From Austropuccinia psidii (taxonomy: Eukaryota > Basidiomycota > Pucciniomycetes > Pucciniales > Sphaerophragmiaceae), in contig JALGQZ010000011.1 of assembly GCA_023105745.1 (NCBI GenBank), forward strand, positions 14,599,975-14,663,974: a stretch of 64,000 nucleotides of DNA, in the 5' to 3' direction. The translations under genes and the position numbers were made by a program. A model generated the notes under the pieces. It searched no databases. It was not told the DNA's origin and saw only the letters and a program-made list of their open reading frames with translations. Of this stretch, positions 45,856 to 59,031 are shown piece by piece (position 1 is the stretch's first letter; each line of letters begins with the position of its first letter).

Positions 45856-47737
45856 TGTGGGAACTCCTCTTGTGTGGGATTAAAATGAGGCAGTACCTGG
45901 AGGGGGAAATCACAGGTAACTAGTTTTCAATTGCTAATAACTCCTGTAACCAAGGGTGGCAAGGGTGTATTGCCTGCCCCTCCTAAAATACTGAACAAAA
46001 TCTTCCTTGGAGCTCACAAACCAAAATAAAATTAGTAAGTGGCTTTTCAACTGCAGAAGGCAAAATTCAGCAGTCTCAGATCAGACCTATTCAATAAATA
46101 ATATGAAAAATAATGTCAGTAATTTTGGTTAAATTTGAGATTTTAATGAAATAATTGTCTGTTTTAATTTTATTTTTTCTTTAGTTTAATTGAGGTGAGT
46201 TGTTTCTTCTTGGTTAAAAGTCTTTTTGTAAGATGGATTTTTTTTAAGGTGTTTTGAAAAGTTGGATGAGTGTTGCTAAAGGTAATTTTGTTAAGGTAAA
46301 GTTGAAAGAGATTAAAATAATTTTTTTAAAGGTTTGTTATTTTTTTAAGAGTGTTTGATAATAAAATATAATTGTATGTGTTAAATTTAAGAGGTAAGAT
46401 TCTTTGATATTGGATTTTTTTTAAGGGGTAAGTTATTTTTTAATTCTTGATAAATGGTGTTAATTTTACTAGGTGAAATATTTTAATAGAGTAGTAACCC
46501 TAATCTTGGGTACTGGGTAATTTTTATTTTTATTTTAATAATAATAAGATTCCACTGAGCTTAGCTACTGGGTAATCTTCAACACTATACTTCCACTGAG
46601 CTTAGCTACTGGGCAAGTAAAATTCACTATAATTTTCTGGACTACCTCCCAGGTGAGGGATGAATTATTCCTATGCTCCTACTGTGCAGTGGATATAATT
46701 TGCATGGGATATAATGTGCATGGGGGGGATTTTGAAATTTGGGGGGAGAGAGCCCCTCTATTTATACCTTTTGGGAGCCCAGGGGGCCCTCCATGGGAGC
46801 TGTTTTTTTCCACTTTAATTCCTCTTGACTTCATCATGTGACTCCATTTTTGGTGAGGACCTTTCTTGCATGGGGCAGGTGATTTAAGGTTTTTGGTGAT
46901 AATTTTCTTCTGCACAGCCTCCATTTATCACATGATTGTCTTTTGGTGAACTAATTATGATGTGATATTCTTGAATTTTCCTTGCATACATGAGGTGATT
47001 CAATTTTGGCTGAGGAGTTCTCTTGTGCACAGCCTTTTTTCTGTCACATGATATTCTGTTGGTGGATTCAGTATCACATGATTACCTTGTAATTCCTTTG
47101 CATATATCCTATTTTAGTTTTGGTATAAGTGGCTGTGTAATTTATGCAGGTGTCATGGTTGTTTTTCATAGTCATATGGTTGAGATTTGATTAGAATTGT
47201 GTACTGCATGCAGCCTGTTGTAACTAGCTTTGGTTTGCATGAGGTGATGAGTGGTGTAAATAATTATGATTCTGTTTTAAGGTTTTAAGTGGGGTTACTG
47301 AGGATATAAGATAAGGTACTCCTGTGGCTGTGTTATAAATGACTTGCAGGAATTCCATGGAGTTGAGCTTTGCATCATGTGATTTTGAATGCAAGTTGGC
47401 TGTGTAGCTAATGCATGTGTAATTTTCTTGCTGCATGAGTCCTGTGGCTGTAAGGGGGTGTAATTTAAAGGGTGGTACCTTATTTGTTGTAACTAGTGTA
47501 CTATATGTAACTTGATTTTTTACATATGCATAATGAAATTGAATAATTTATTTAAACACATACACTGCCCTTTGGTGCCTGTGCAATGGTTTTATGAGTT
47601 AAATCCAGCTTCTTGCTGTAAAATTGACCTTTTGGTGTAAGATTTGAGTGTAAGTCTGCCTGTAGGCTGGATTGACTGCTGTTTTTGGGGTACTATGAGC
47701 TTGAGCCTGGTGAAAAAAAATGGTATGGAATACCACA
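45856..47737. repeat. Solo LTR-like element G (1882 bp), TSD (A)(C/T)AC
   Basis: Begins TGTGGGAACTCC and ends GGAATACCACA, with a 5-base inverted TGTGG/CCACA pair. Removing it and one copy of the 4-base flank (ACAC at 45852-45855, ATAC at 47738-47741) restores the Gag sequence seen in B3 (GTGGAATACCAAGAGG). It has no primer site, pol or convincing gene. CCACTGAGCTTAGCTACTGG is directly repeated at about 46553 and 46593. Confidence 0.8.
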
Positions 47738-49790
47738 ATACCAAGAGGAAACCCCACTAGAAATTCAGGACATAGAGTTGGAAGCAGGCATGCCACAGGA
47801 CACTGCCACAAAATCTTTTGCAAACACACACAAGATGCACAAACATTCCTGGTTACACCAACCAAAGGAATGGCATGTATACATGGAACAGCCCCAAAAG
47901 TGACTGTCTCTATTGAAAATGCTCAACATTCACTGATCATTGATAGTGGGGCACATTGCTCCATAGTGGCCAAAAATTATCTGGATATACACTTCCCAAA
48001 TTGGGAAAAACAGCTCTTCCCCACCAGGCCAAGGAGCTTTAAAAGTCCTTCAGGGAAGATGTTTCTATTGGGAGAATTATCAAAGGGCTAATCATTCCCC
48101 ACAGGAAGGGTAATATCAGACTCAACCCACAGTTTGTAGTGCTTGATGATTCCCACTTCCAAGGCCTCTTACTGGGAACACACTACCAAAGGATGTATGG
48201 CATGGATATTTGCAATAGTAAAAAAAGGCACATTACCCTGGGTACCAACAAGGAGAAGAAATTTTCACTTGATATATACCAAATCTCTACCCATGACCCA
48301 CTGGAGGGGTTACTGAATGAATTCAGAGAGGGCCAGTTTATCACTAACATCACCAGTAAACAAAAACTAAGTTTACTGAAGATGCTGAGGAAGCATAGAC
48401 CAGCATTTTTCATTGGTGAAGAACCACTAGGAAATATCAAAGGCCATGATATAGAACTATATCTGGATGTGGAAAGACCTCATCCACCAATGCTCAGGAG
48501 ACCTCCTTATCCAGCAAGCCTGGAAACCAGGAAAGAAATTGGAAAACACATCAATGAACTCCTGGACATGGATGTCATCACAAAGATTGGACATAATGAG
48601 ATAGTGGAAATCATCACTCCTGTCCTAATAACCTGGCATGATGGCAATTCTAGACTGTGTAGAGACTTCAGAGCTCTGAATAACTACACAAACGCAGACA
48701 GGTACCCTATACCCAGGATACCCCATGCCTTGGATAAACTGGCAAAAGCCAAATACATAACAAAAATGGATTATATGAAAGACTTCCACCAAAATGGAGT
48801 TAAACCAAACTCCATTAAATTACTCAGAATAATATGCCATATGGGCATATATGAGTATACCAGGATGCCATTTGGCATCAAAAATGCAGCAGCCCATTTC
48901 CAAAGGATGATGGACACAATATTTCAGGAACAAATACTGGAAGGATGGATGGTGGTGTATATTGACGATATCATTATATACTCAGAGACATGGGAAGACC
49001 ATTTAAAATACATAGAAATAGTACTAAGAGAATGTACACCCATCAATATGAAGATTTCACTGAAAAAGTGTAATTTTGGCCAACAAGAGCTACTAGCTCT
49101 TGGACATAAAGTCTCAGGTCTTAGTCTGAAAAATGACCAGAATAAAGTAGAAGCAGTACTGCAAAAGCCAAGACCAAAAAACATCAAAGAGATGCAATCT
49201 TTCCTTGGGTTTGCTAGCTACTACAGAAACAACATCAAAATCTTTGCCCATATAACTAGTAGTTTATACAAGTTATGCTCAAAAGGTGTAGTTTTTGAAA
49301 TCACCAATGAAAGAAGGGATGCATATTAGAGGATAAATATGAACTCACAAATTCCCCTATGCTAATCTTGCCTTACTTTGAACTACCATTCAAGGAATAT
49401 ATAGATGCAGCATGTAGCCAAGGCTTGGGAGCAGCCCTTCACCAAACACAAATAGTAATTGGTGAACAAAGAGAGGGAGTAATATGTTACATCTCTAGGC
49501 AACTGAAAGAGTCAGAAGCCAGGTATGGGGCCACCCAGACAGAATGTCTATGTCTAGTCTGGGCTCTAGAAAAACTCCATTATTATCTGGAGGGTGAAGT
49601 TTTTGAATTCTACACAGACTAGACAGCCTTGAAGTCTTTACTGAACATGAAGACTACAAATAGACACATGCTGATATTGCAAATAGCCATCCAGGAGTAT
49701 AGAGGTAATATGAACATCATATACAAAGAAGGTAAAAGTCATACTAATGCAGATGGCCACTGGATAATGTCAAGAGCAATCCATCTTATG
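47738..49790 (+). pseudogene. Protease, reverse transcriptase and RNase H of B2
   Basis: Retropepsin with IDSGAHCS near 47941 followed by a frameshift near 48070. RT is open from 48139 to 49329 and carries [22 protein letters not shown] and [12 protein letters not shown] (near 48960). RNase H from about 49395 ([16 protein letters not shown]) through [12 protein letters not shown] to the first part of the C-terminal HTNADG block near 49740. TAG at 49327 and 49621 are simple point stops. Confidence 0.9.
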
Positions 49791-50080
49791 ACCCTGAAGT
49801 TGCAGCCAAGATCCCTATCAATTTCATGGAAATAGATAGGATGAAGAAGACTGGATTTTCTGAATGGGCACCAGAAGGTGGTACCCTTGACAGTGGAAAC
49901 ACAGATTCAGGGTGAACAGAAACTCCCATATTGGGAATAATTTCCTCAGAACTGCACAATGAATTCTTTGATGCAGTACTCAAGTCTTATGCCAAACACA
50001 AACAGTGTGGCATATTAATACAACGCCTTCAGGAAAATTACAGGAGTTCAGAACTGGAATCCCAGCTGGAATGACCCTGG

Positions 50081-51529
50081 TTGAGGGCCTATAAGGATAA
50101 CAAGTTCTTCCTTATACATGGCCTGCTCTACCACAGAGAAAAACACACAAGTTCACTCACAGTGGTGGACAGAGACCACATCTGTCTGATCATGCAGGAA
50201 TGTCATGACTGCCCCTATATGGGACACATGAGTGAATACAGGAGCAAAGAGAGGGTAGCAAGCACATCTTTGTGGCCCAAGTGGGAACAAGAGTTGAGTG
50301 AATACATCAACACTTGTGAAAGATGCCAAAAGGAAAATAGAAAACATAGGCAGAAGTATGAGTTACTTCAACATATAGAGGAGCCTAAACACCCATGGGA
50401 GACCTTCAATATGGACTGGGTCACAGGACTTGTCCCAGGAGGCAAAGAAAACTACAATGCCTGCCTAATCATAGTTGATAGGTTCAGAAAGAGGCTGAGG
50501 TGTCTACCATTCCATAAAGAGGACACAGCCATGGATACTGCTCTGTTATTCTGGAATAACATCATATCCACCTGTGGAGTCCCTAAGATAATCATTATTG
50601 ATAGGGACCCAAAATTCACATCTGAGTTTTGGACCAACTTATATGACATGCTTGGCACCAAGGTTGCATTCTCCACAGCTTACCATCCACAAACAGATGA
50701 CCTAGCTGAAAGGATGATACAGACAATGGAAGACATCCTTAGAAGGTTCTGTGCCTATGGCATGGAATACAAGGACCATGAGGGATACACCCATGACTGG
50801 GTGCCCCTTCTACCAGCTGTCCAACTGGCTTATAATACAAGTCAGCACTCTACCACAGGAAAAACACCTGCAGTGGTAGAGGAAGGGTGGAATCCCCTGT
50901 TGCCTGTGGATCACTTGAAGAAGAATGTTCTGAGCATCCACCCCACAGTCAAAGACTTCCATGATATGTGGAAGAGGGCTTGTGACACAGCTGCCAAATA
51001 CATAGCTGAGGCAAAAGAATAGAATAAGCAAAGGTGGGACAAGACACACATGGAACCTGAGTTTAAGGAAGAGGACCAGGTACTAGTGTCCACACTGAAC
51101 TTTAGTAACCTTAAAGGACCTAAGAAAATGAGAGACTTATTTGTAGGGCCCTTCACTATCATTAGATTGATAGGGAAGAATAAAGTGGGAGTCAAACTTA
51201 CTGAGGAATTTTCCAGGAAGCACCCAGTCTTCCAAGTAAGTTTGGTCAAGCCATACTTCCAGACAGAGGAGGAAAAATTCCCCTCCAGGAGGAAGAACCC
51301 CACATCACCAGAAATAGTGGAAGTGGAGGACTCCCCTGGACCTGTGAGTAAAATCATAAGGGCCAGGAAGATCAGACTTAATGGGAAGGATCAAAGACAA
51401 TACTTAGTCAGATTCAAGAACCAAAAAGCTAATAAAGACAAATGGTTGGCAGAAGATGCCATACCAGATGGGAAAATTCATTTACGGAGATTCAGAGCCT
51501 CTAGGAGTACGGAACAGTATCATCAATAA
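50081..51529 (+). pseudogene. Integrase and chromodomain of B2
   Basis: The N-terminal zinc-binding residues ([20 protein letters not shown]) and catalytic D, D, E ([24 protein letters not shown]) are all present in 50081-51022. A single TAG at 51020 separates the core from the C-terminal module and chromodomain in 51050-51529 (VGPFTI, HPVFQVSLVKPY, QYLVRFKNQ, LRRFRASR). This is the best-preserved B integrase in the window. Confidence 0.92.
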
Positions 51530-51535
51530 TTAGCC

Positions 51536-51553
51536 TTTTTTAGAGGGAGGGTA
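51536..51553 (+). other. Polypurine tract of B2
   Basis: TTTTTTAGAGGGAGGGTA immediately precedes TGTCAGCC at 51554. Confidence 0.78.
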
Positions 51554-52960
51554 TGTCAGCCTGTGACTCAAAGCGAGAGCACAAGCATGATAGCCAAATT
51601 ACCATAAACCAATGGTATAGCCAAGATACCACCAAAACATGGAACTAGCCAAATTACCTCAAAAGGTATCAAAAGAAAAAAGAAACTAACTCCTTTATGA
51701 ATATATAAGTCCCATCACCATAGGATAAAGAATAACAATGTTATTCCCACTCAAAGGGGTTGCTGAGCATAAACCTTAATTTTCACCTCTCATCTAAAAT
51801 CCAGAAGGAGAGGATTAACCCCAGTAAATTGGTATTCAGAATGAAGCTCTAAGCCAGGACTATCCAATGGTACTAGCCAAACTGAGATATCACCAGTATT
51901 ACTTGAGTTATGGCCAAATTCAGGCCAAATAAGGGTGAATAAAACATTCACCTCTCATCCAACTTTTGCAGTTTTGGCGTGAGATAACTAAAGTGGGGTC
52001 TTTTTGGAAAGAGCACAATCAGGGCTATCTGATGGTGTAATACGTTTCCCCATATCTCAACTAGAACAAAAGTTATGAGGCAAATAAGCTCAATACAGCT
52101 TTTTGCCTAAACCACGCAAATGTACAAAATTCTTGTACATGGGATAACTTTTCCATATTTAATGATACCCAGATCCAATGAGGTACCATTGTGTAGAGCA
52201 CATACAGGGCTACACACGGAACCAATTTTGAGGCTGATATCTCAAGAATTGACAAGTTTATGGCAGTTTCAACCCTTGACATGGGATAATGTCCCATAAC
52301 CATGTATCTGAGGTCTCAAATAGACAAAGGAGCTTGTTTTTACTTCAATAACTCATATGTCAGCCAATACTGGGGACCCAAACAGTTTCTGTATAGCATT
52401 CTATGTGTCATACACATCAGAATCAGGCTGTGAGGTCCCCAGATGAAACTTTTCACCCTGTATTGTTGAAAACTGCCCAGATGTTTTTTCAAAGCCACAT
52501 CTGAGCCCAATACAGGCTATACAGGTCTTTTCAAACCACAAGCCTGTCTCAGATATTGAAAAAAATATTCACTTCCTCTATGTGGAAAGGTCTAACACCA
52601 TTTCCACCCCATTTCAGGATAAAAAGGAGGCTTTTCATAGCCAGAATTGCTTTCCTCATCCTGCTCTTAAATACCTACGTAGTACAACTGTCAAAAACAG
52701 TTATACTCTTGGAAAATAATCAAGTATAATTCTAATTTTAATTATTGTAGCTTTTATTATTGTAATCCAACAGGTAAAGCTGCACCCAGGGCTTTCAAAA
52801 GCGCTCACCACCACTATTCTATAATAGTAAAGCCCTTTAATTTTATTATAAACCCTTATTTTCATAAAACACTCTTATTTTTAATCTTTTTTCACATGTC
52901 AAAGTCATAGTTAAAGTTGTAAATAGCCTATTACTGCTTCATCATAGACTCAACGTGAAA
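51554..52960 (+). repeat. 3' LTR of B2 (about 1407 bp)
   Basis: Full-length family B LTR, close in size to the B3 5' LTR (1421 bp). The end is placed at 52960 from the flanking duplication; the terminal bases are diverged (GTGAAA for CTGACA). Confidence 0.88.
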
Positions 52961-55003
52961 ACATTTTTTTGGATAAACAAAGTTATAAATATTATGTCAT
53001 TTTTGAATTCTACACCAAAAATAACCTAGGGTACACCAATAGGGTGTTCTAGCCAAAAAGGCGTATTTCTTATGTTATTGGAAGTTTGAAGAATCTCACA
53101 CTACCAATGTAGCTTTTTTAACATTTTTTCAAAAAAATTAAATTTAAGGTTAAATGAGATTAAGTTTAAAGTTGCATAAGGTTTATTAAGCCTTACCAAT
53201 ATTTTAGTTAAAATTGAGGAGTTGTATATCTTTACTGAATTGGGAAGGATTTGCCATACAGAATGTAAATCCTGTGTGAGCTCAATTTAAAAGTGTTTAA
53301 GGCCATAGTATGGCTTTAGATATATGAAAGGGCAAAATCCAGGAAAAAAGGCGGGACATAGGAAAAAGACCAAACAGAGCTGGGGTACCCAGCTTTTTTG
53401 ATCTGCAAGGATTAAATTGAGGTTTTACACCTGTATTGGAGGATTTTGAACCTTATTCAAACTTTAAGATTAGACTTTGATCCAACCTTAAAGTTTAAAC
53501 TCGTTTTATCCCAATTTGGACGGGAATTTCAAGCTGCCAAAGGGTAAATCCCAATATGAAGGCTTGGAAATAATTTTTTGAGACCTGTCAAAGCTTAAAT
53601 GAGCTTAAAATCTTAAGTTTACAAGCATTAAAATGTTATCAAAAGTTAAGGTTTAGTGTGTATTTCTATTTTGCGTGGAAAAATAGGAATAACTTCAAAA
53701 TTCATTAAAAATCAAATTTTTAATGCATTGGCTTCAACGTTTCACACAGATTACAATTCAATCTTATCTATATATAAGTCAAGTTTTAAGTTTCTTTTAT
53801 AAAAGGAATTCCTGGGTCATTAGCCTGAAAATTTCCTCTTTTAATTATACTTGAAGAAAATTAAGATTTCTTTAAAAATTAATCAAAAACTGAGCTCAAG
53901 AGATCTCTGCTCAAAACTGTATTTTTAAGTTGTTCAATTGATGAGCCCAATATAAATAAGCTTCTTTTATATTAAAACTCAAAATAATTAACTTAAATTA
54001 AGATTGAAAGTACTTGGAGTGAAGAATAACATTGGTAACTTTGAATTGGAATTAAAAATAAGTTACCTTAACTTAAGAACCTTATTTTCAAGCATGGTTT
54101 TTCAGTTTTGACCTGAGAACGCCCTTTATATCCATTATGAATTATGAGAGCTGCTCTGTAGACATAAAATGAGTCTTTTGATCACTGTTTTTGTCCATCA
54201 TCAATTATCAATCCAATCATATTTCACATTTAAACAGGTCAAGTTTTATTACACATAAGATATTATTATTAAAACAATTCTTAAGGATTTTCTTTTTGAG
54301 AAATCATGAATTAAAGAATTGAAGTCATAGAAACTAGATTAGTGTTGTAAACACCTATAATATATTTTATTTTATACAATTATTTTCTTTAAAATATATG
54401 TTAAAATCCACAAATTTCTCTCAAAAACTATTTAATCAATTTTTTTTATCATAAGAAGTCGTTTTCTGATTTAAAATTATTGATCTTTTGCCTTTTTTAT
54501 AACTTAAAATAATTATTTAACATAATAAATTTTGTATTTGACTTGTTGTATTAAGCATATATTATAAGTAAGTTTCCTCTAAAATTCTATTTTTTTTACC
54601 TATTATTAGTTTTTTTATATAGAATTTTTCTATAGGAATTATTTTTGGACAGTGTGTGTTATATTTATTTTATACATAATGTTTATTTATTATATATGAG
54701 TGGTTAAATATTTATATTTTCCACGTTTAATTGTCTCATTAAGAGATTTACACTTCTTATTGTTACAATTATCGGTGACTATAACCATAATAGAATAATT
54801 ATAATTTATTATAATTATTATATTTTTTTATTGTTATTTTATATAATAATAATTAAATTAATTTTTTTTATTTAATTTTTTTTAATAATTATATTGAAAT
54901 TTGTGGTTATAATATTTTATTATATTATATTTTTCTACTGTGGAGATTCATAGTACTCTTGATATTGTTACTGTTATCAAGAGTTTCATAGACAAACCTT
55001 ACA
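52961..55003 (+). repeat. 3' LTR of E, right part
   Basis: Resumes the E LTR and is colinear with 19935-21978, ending AAACCTTACA. It carries TTATAAGTAAGTTTCC near 54560, the equivalent of the putative donor in the 5' LTR. Confidence 0.92.
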
Positions 55004-55599
55004 TTGATGTTCTCATAGCCCCAAATTAATGAGTTTGGCCACTCTTTGACAAGAATGCATCCTTTCAGCATTTTAAATAAGCAAATTGAAATCAGTACTT
55101 CACAAATCATGATCAAGGTTGAGCACCCTCAATCACAACAAGTCTCCAACAATCACCTGGTTTGAAAGACTAAAGGAACACAGCAATATCAAATTGCATC
55201 ACTAAGCGTGCACAAGGCTCAGAATAGGCTACCCAGCATGGTTACCGCCAGAGGGAGGAATTGAACCCATTCCAAATTTGATGGAAGTTGAAAGCAACCC
55301 AGAATCACTAACCACTACCATCCCTGGCAAACAGATGATCTTAACCCCCCTGCATTGCACAGTCAGAAAACTAGACAAATTCTTATGACATGTCTTGTAA
55401 CTTTGGCTTTTTTGTTGACTTTTTTTTAATCTCTCAAAAAGATTTCTTCATCACTCACTTCTCCTAAATATAAATCTCAATCAACCTATTTTTTTTATTT
55501 CTCCATTTCTCTTTGTCCCAATTTGAAATACTCTACAACATTATTCCACTTAGTTTCCTACTTTCTTAGGTATTGGGCAATAAGAAACCCAACAATATG
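55004..55599 (+). other. Flanking island with a short unidentified coding remnant
   Basis: On the plus strand 55225-55387 is open and ends in TGA, encoding YPAWLPPEGGIEPIP, NPESLTT and VRKLDKFL. It reads like the C-terminal end of a protein, but I do not recognise it. The remaining sequence to 55599 is T-rich with no supported feature. Confidence 0.4.
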
Positions 55600-57021
55600 T
55601 CTTCAAGGCTTTTTTTTCAATGGAACTCTGCACATGCCCCAGATGTCAACAGAACACCATTACAGATGCAGAAGGCCATACTCATCACGGACTATTTGTC
55701 CATCAAACTACTTGTGGATGACATAGTGCAAAGTTTTTGACACAAGAAGATGAAAAAATAAGTCAAATTAACCAAAACAATTGATTAAGATCAATTCCAC
55801 AAACAACTATTTCATCCACAAAAAGCAAAACAAAATCAACTTCATATTTTGACAGTGAAAATGAAAGCCAACCAGAAAGAAGTACTGAATAAGAAATTAT
55901 TTGTGTGTACAAAATATTAATCTCAGCCCTCAATAATTTGCTTACCTATCATTTTCTTTTTAATTTACAGGTCTTATTATGCATTTTATCATGTGGTTTC
56001 ATTTAATTTGTGGATTCAGAAAACTAAATTACAGAAGACAGAGGGATGATCTTGTAGAAATAAATTTATCAGTTTCTGAAAGATTTGGGTTCAATTGAAA
56101 GTCCTTTCCTCCACCCCTCATGATTTCCGAGTTATGAATAAGTGGTTTAACTTGGAGAAATTCTTTGAAAGGTATTTTTTATTTTTGAAATTTCTCTCAT
56201 TGTATGATATTGAAACAGAACCAGATGACTGTGGATATCAAACTCTGTCAAAAAGTCAATCATGTGGTGCACAGCTTTTCAAAGAAAACCCAGTATCAGG
56301 TGTACTCAAAAATCAATTTTTCAGTGACATACAACAGAAAAATTGAATTCAAAATTATGGTATTGTTCAGCTTTTGGGGCAGTGTCAACCAAGAGTTCCA
56401 AATTCCACATTTGTTACACAAAGCATAACGGAATGGCTGAAGTGGTTCCTCAGCTGACCAATGGTTGAAGAATCTACTGATTAATGAGCACATGACTTAA
56501 AAGATGAAGATTCTGATTCTATTTGTGATGTGGCTCAAGGAAAGGTTTGAAAAAAACCTTTTTAATCCAACTGCACTGGTTCTGGACTTTAATTGGGGCT
56601 CTCATTGTTTATCAATTGGTTCAAGCCACTCAAAAACAAACTTTATGGAAATCAATTATCAATTGGTATTCTTTCTCTGGATTGCCTCAATTTCCCTCTG
56701 TGTCTTTGATATCAAACCAAATGTACCTGCCTAACAGGAATTACTCCTTCACCCAACCAGCCAACTATGATTACTGTCAAAAATGTATTAAGACCAATCA
56801 TAGATGATATTTATGAACTTAATAATGGACTCACAATATGGATGCCAGAGTATCCTCATGAACTGAAGGTAGTTGTGAAAGTAGTTACCCTGGTTGGTGA
56901 TATCATTCCAGCTCACAAAGCTGCAGGCTTCAAATCACATTCAGCTAAGAAGCTTTGTTCATCGTGTTAAGTCAATGTATCTCATCAACATTAACTTAAG
57001 TTAGGACGTCCTCACACAGGG
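55600..57021 (+). pseudogene. Decayed Tnp2-like (CACTA-class) transposase
   Basis: Fragments in several frames keep the order expected of a Tnp2-type transposase. They are a Cys/His cluster (CPRCQQ, HHGLFVHQT) near 55630-55720; SLYDIE, DDCGYQ and CGAQLFKENP near 56196-56290; a degenerate catalytic region 56500-56730; and the conserved VLRPIIDDI, GDIIPAHKAAGF and HSAKKLCSSC block at 56780-56965. All frames have stops. The gene is cut off by B3 at 57022. The match is from memory of the family and not from a search. Confidence 0.7.
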
Positions 57022-58442
57022 TGTCAGCCTGTGACTCGAAACCAGAGCACAAGCATGACAGCCAAAATACCATAAACCAATGGTATAGCCAAGATACCAC
57101 CAAAACATGGAGCTGAGCCAAAGAAGCTCAAAAGGTATCAAAAGAAAGGGGAAACTAACCTCTTTTTGAAAATATAAGTCCCATCACCATAGGACAAAGA
57201 ATAACAAAGTTGTTGTTGAGCATAAACCTTAATTTTCACCTCTCATCTAAAATCTAGAAGAAGAGGCTTAACCCCATCAAATGGGTATTAAAAATGGAGC
57301 TCTAAGTCAGGGCTATCCAATGATACCAGCCAAACTGAGCTAGCACCAGTATTTCTTGAGTTATGGTCAAATTCAGGCCAAATAAGGGTGAACAAAACAT
57401 TCACCTCTCATCTAAATTCTACAGTTTCAGTGTGAGATACCTAAAGTGGGGTCTTTTGGAAAGATAACCATCAGGGGCACCTAATGTTTCCATCCACTTC
57501 CTCATATCTCAACTATAACAGAGGTTATGAGGCAGACAAGCTCAATACAGCTTTTTTGCCCAATCCACACCTATGTACAAAAACCTTGTACTTGGGATAA
57601 CTTTGTCATATTTAGTGATAACCATACCAAATTTGGTATCATTGTATAGAGCTCATACAGGGCTATCCAATGAACCAACTTTGAACATCATATTTCAAAA
57701 ACTGACAGAGTTATGACCATTTGAATGTTATAATCCCACAATATGGTCAATACAGCTGTATTATGACAGAATACAGTTGTACTCTGATTATGAGGTATCA
57801 AGCAGATGAAGAAGCATGTCAATACTTCAATACCTCATAAGTCAGTAAATACTAACGTCCCATACAGTCTCTGTACAGCATTCTACGCGTCATACACGTC
57901 AGAATCAGGCTGTGAGGTCCCCAGATGAAAATTTTCACCCTGTATTGGTGAAAACTGCCGAGATGTGGTTTCAAAACACATCTGAGCCCAATACAGGGTA
58001 TACAGCCTGTTTGCAAACCACAATTCAGTCACGGAGGGTGAAAAATCTTCACTTCCTCCACGTGGAAAGGTCTAGCACCCTTTCCACCCCATTTCAGGAT
58101 AAAAAGGAGGCTTTTCACAGCCAGAATTGTCCCCTCATCCTGCTCTTGAATACCCTACGAAGTAAACTTTCAAAAACAGTTTTAATCTTGGGTAATAACC
58201 AGTTGTACTCTTAATTTAAAGTATTGTAGTCTTTATTATTGTAACCCAAGAGGTAAAGGTCAACCCAGGGCTTTCAACAGCACTCACCACCACTATATTC
58301 CTTATAGTAAAGCCCTCTTATTATTAAATTAAACCATCATTAACTCTTATAAAAGTCTTTTAAATCTTTATTTACTGCGTCACAGTCATAGTTAAGAGTT
58401 GTAAATATCTTTTAATACTCTCATCATAGACTCAGCCTGACA
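57022..58442 (+). repeat. 5' LTR of B3 (1421 bp)
   Basis: TGTCAGCCTGTGAC to GACTCAGCCTGACA. This is the best-preserved B LTR end in the window. Confidence 0.94.
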
Positions 58443-58443
58443 T

Positions 58444-58460
58444 TTTGGGGGCCTGGCTGT
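58444..58460 (+). other. Primer binding site of B3
   Basis: TTTGGGGGCCTGGCTGT, with TGG three bases past the LTR. Confidence 0.72.
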
Positions 58461-58488
58461 GTTTCAAAACCTTTTGGACTTATTACAA

Positions 58489-59031
58489 GTAAGTTTTTCT
58501 CTTTTTATCATTTATTGACACTTGTTTTATCTTTTTTAGGCATCATTTCTTCGTAAAAATATATTTTATATATTTTTTCACTTTTTATTTAAAATACTCA
58601 TATTTTAATAAGAGTATCTGTCATGTGGCTAATAACCACAAAACCAGTATTTTTGGCGTGTTTTGTATATAAAAACACCTTCAAGACACTAATAAAGTCT
58701 TAATTCTTAATTGAATCAAGACAGCTCATACTGATAAGCCAACAGTTGAGGCGTGTTTGGGCACATTGTCAACTTAATTGCCCTGTAATACACCATCTTT
58801 GACAAATTATACTTGCTAACTACAAGTATTCTGTAAGATATTGGTATACAAACAGTCTACCACATATCAATAAGCTGTATTTTTGATGTGGAATTGTTAA
58901 TTAAATTACACTGTCATCATACAAGGACATATTGTAATAATATACAAGCCCAGAGGCGATTCTTAGACTTGCAAAACCAGCCCTTTAAGAAGTCTTAACT
59001 GACATAAGCGCTCTTTTCCTGTTTGGTTCAG
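58489..59031 (+). other. Putative intron 1 of B3 (543 nt), start-codon-creating
   Basis: TTACAA|GTAAGT to GTTTGGTTCAG|TGGAAG. Joining gives ATG GAA GAA in frame with exon 1. The same arrangement is found in B2 and, with different sequence, in A1 and A2. An inner acceptor (CTTTTTTAG near 58540) is possible. Confidence 0.52.

Larger units (their letters stand above)
41707..52960 (+). mobile_element. Full-length family B element B2 (11,254 bp including solo LTR G)
   Basis: 5' LTR, primer site, split gag, protease, RT, RNase H, integrase, chromodomain, polypurine tract and 3' LTR are all present. Flanking duplication ACTTT (41702-41706) and ACATT (52961-52965) differ by one base. The 5' LTR ends CAACCCAACA and the 3' LTR CAACGTGAAA, so the end has decayed. 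Several stops and frameshifts make it inactive, but most domains remain readable. Confidence 0.92.
19814..55003 (+). mobile_element. Family E Ty3/gypsy chromovirus, carrying four nested insertions
   Basis: The 5' LTR (19814-21978) and the split 3' LTR (41578-41706 plus 52966-55003) have net lengths of 2165 and about 2167 bp. The flanks are ATGAT (19809-19813) and TTGAT (55004-55008), a near-perfect 5-bp duplication. Between the LTRs gag, protease, RT, RNase H, integrase and chromodomain occur in order on the plus strand, interrupted by C3, A1, F and B2. Subtracting guests leaves about 10.3 kb. The coding region has multiple stops and one internal deletion, so E is inactive. Confidence 0.92.
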
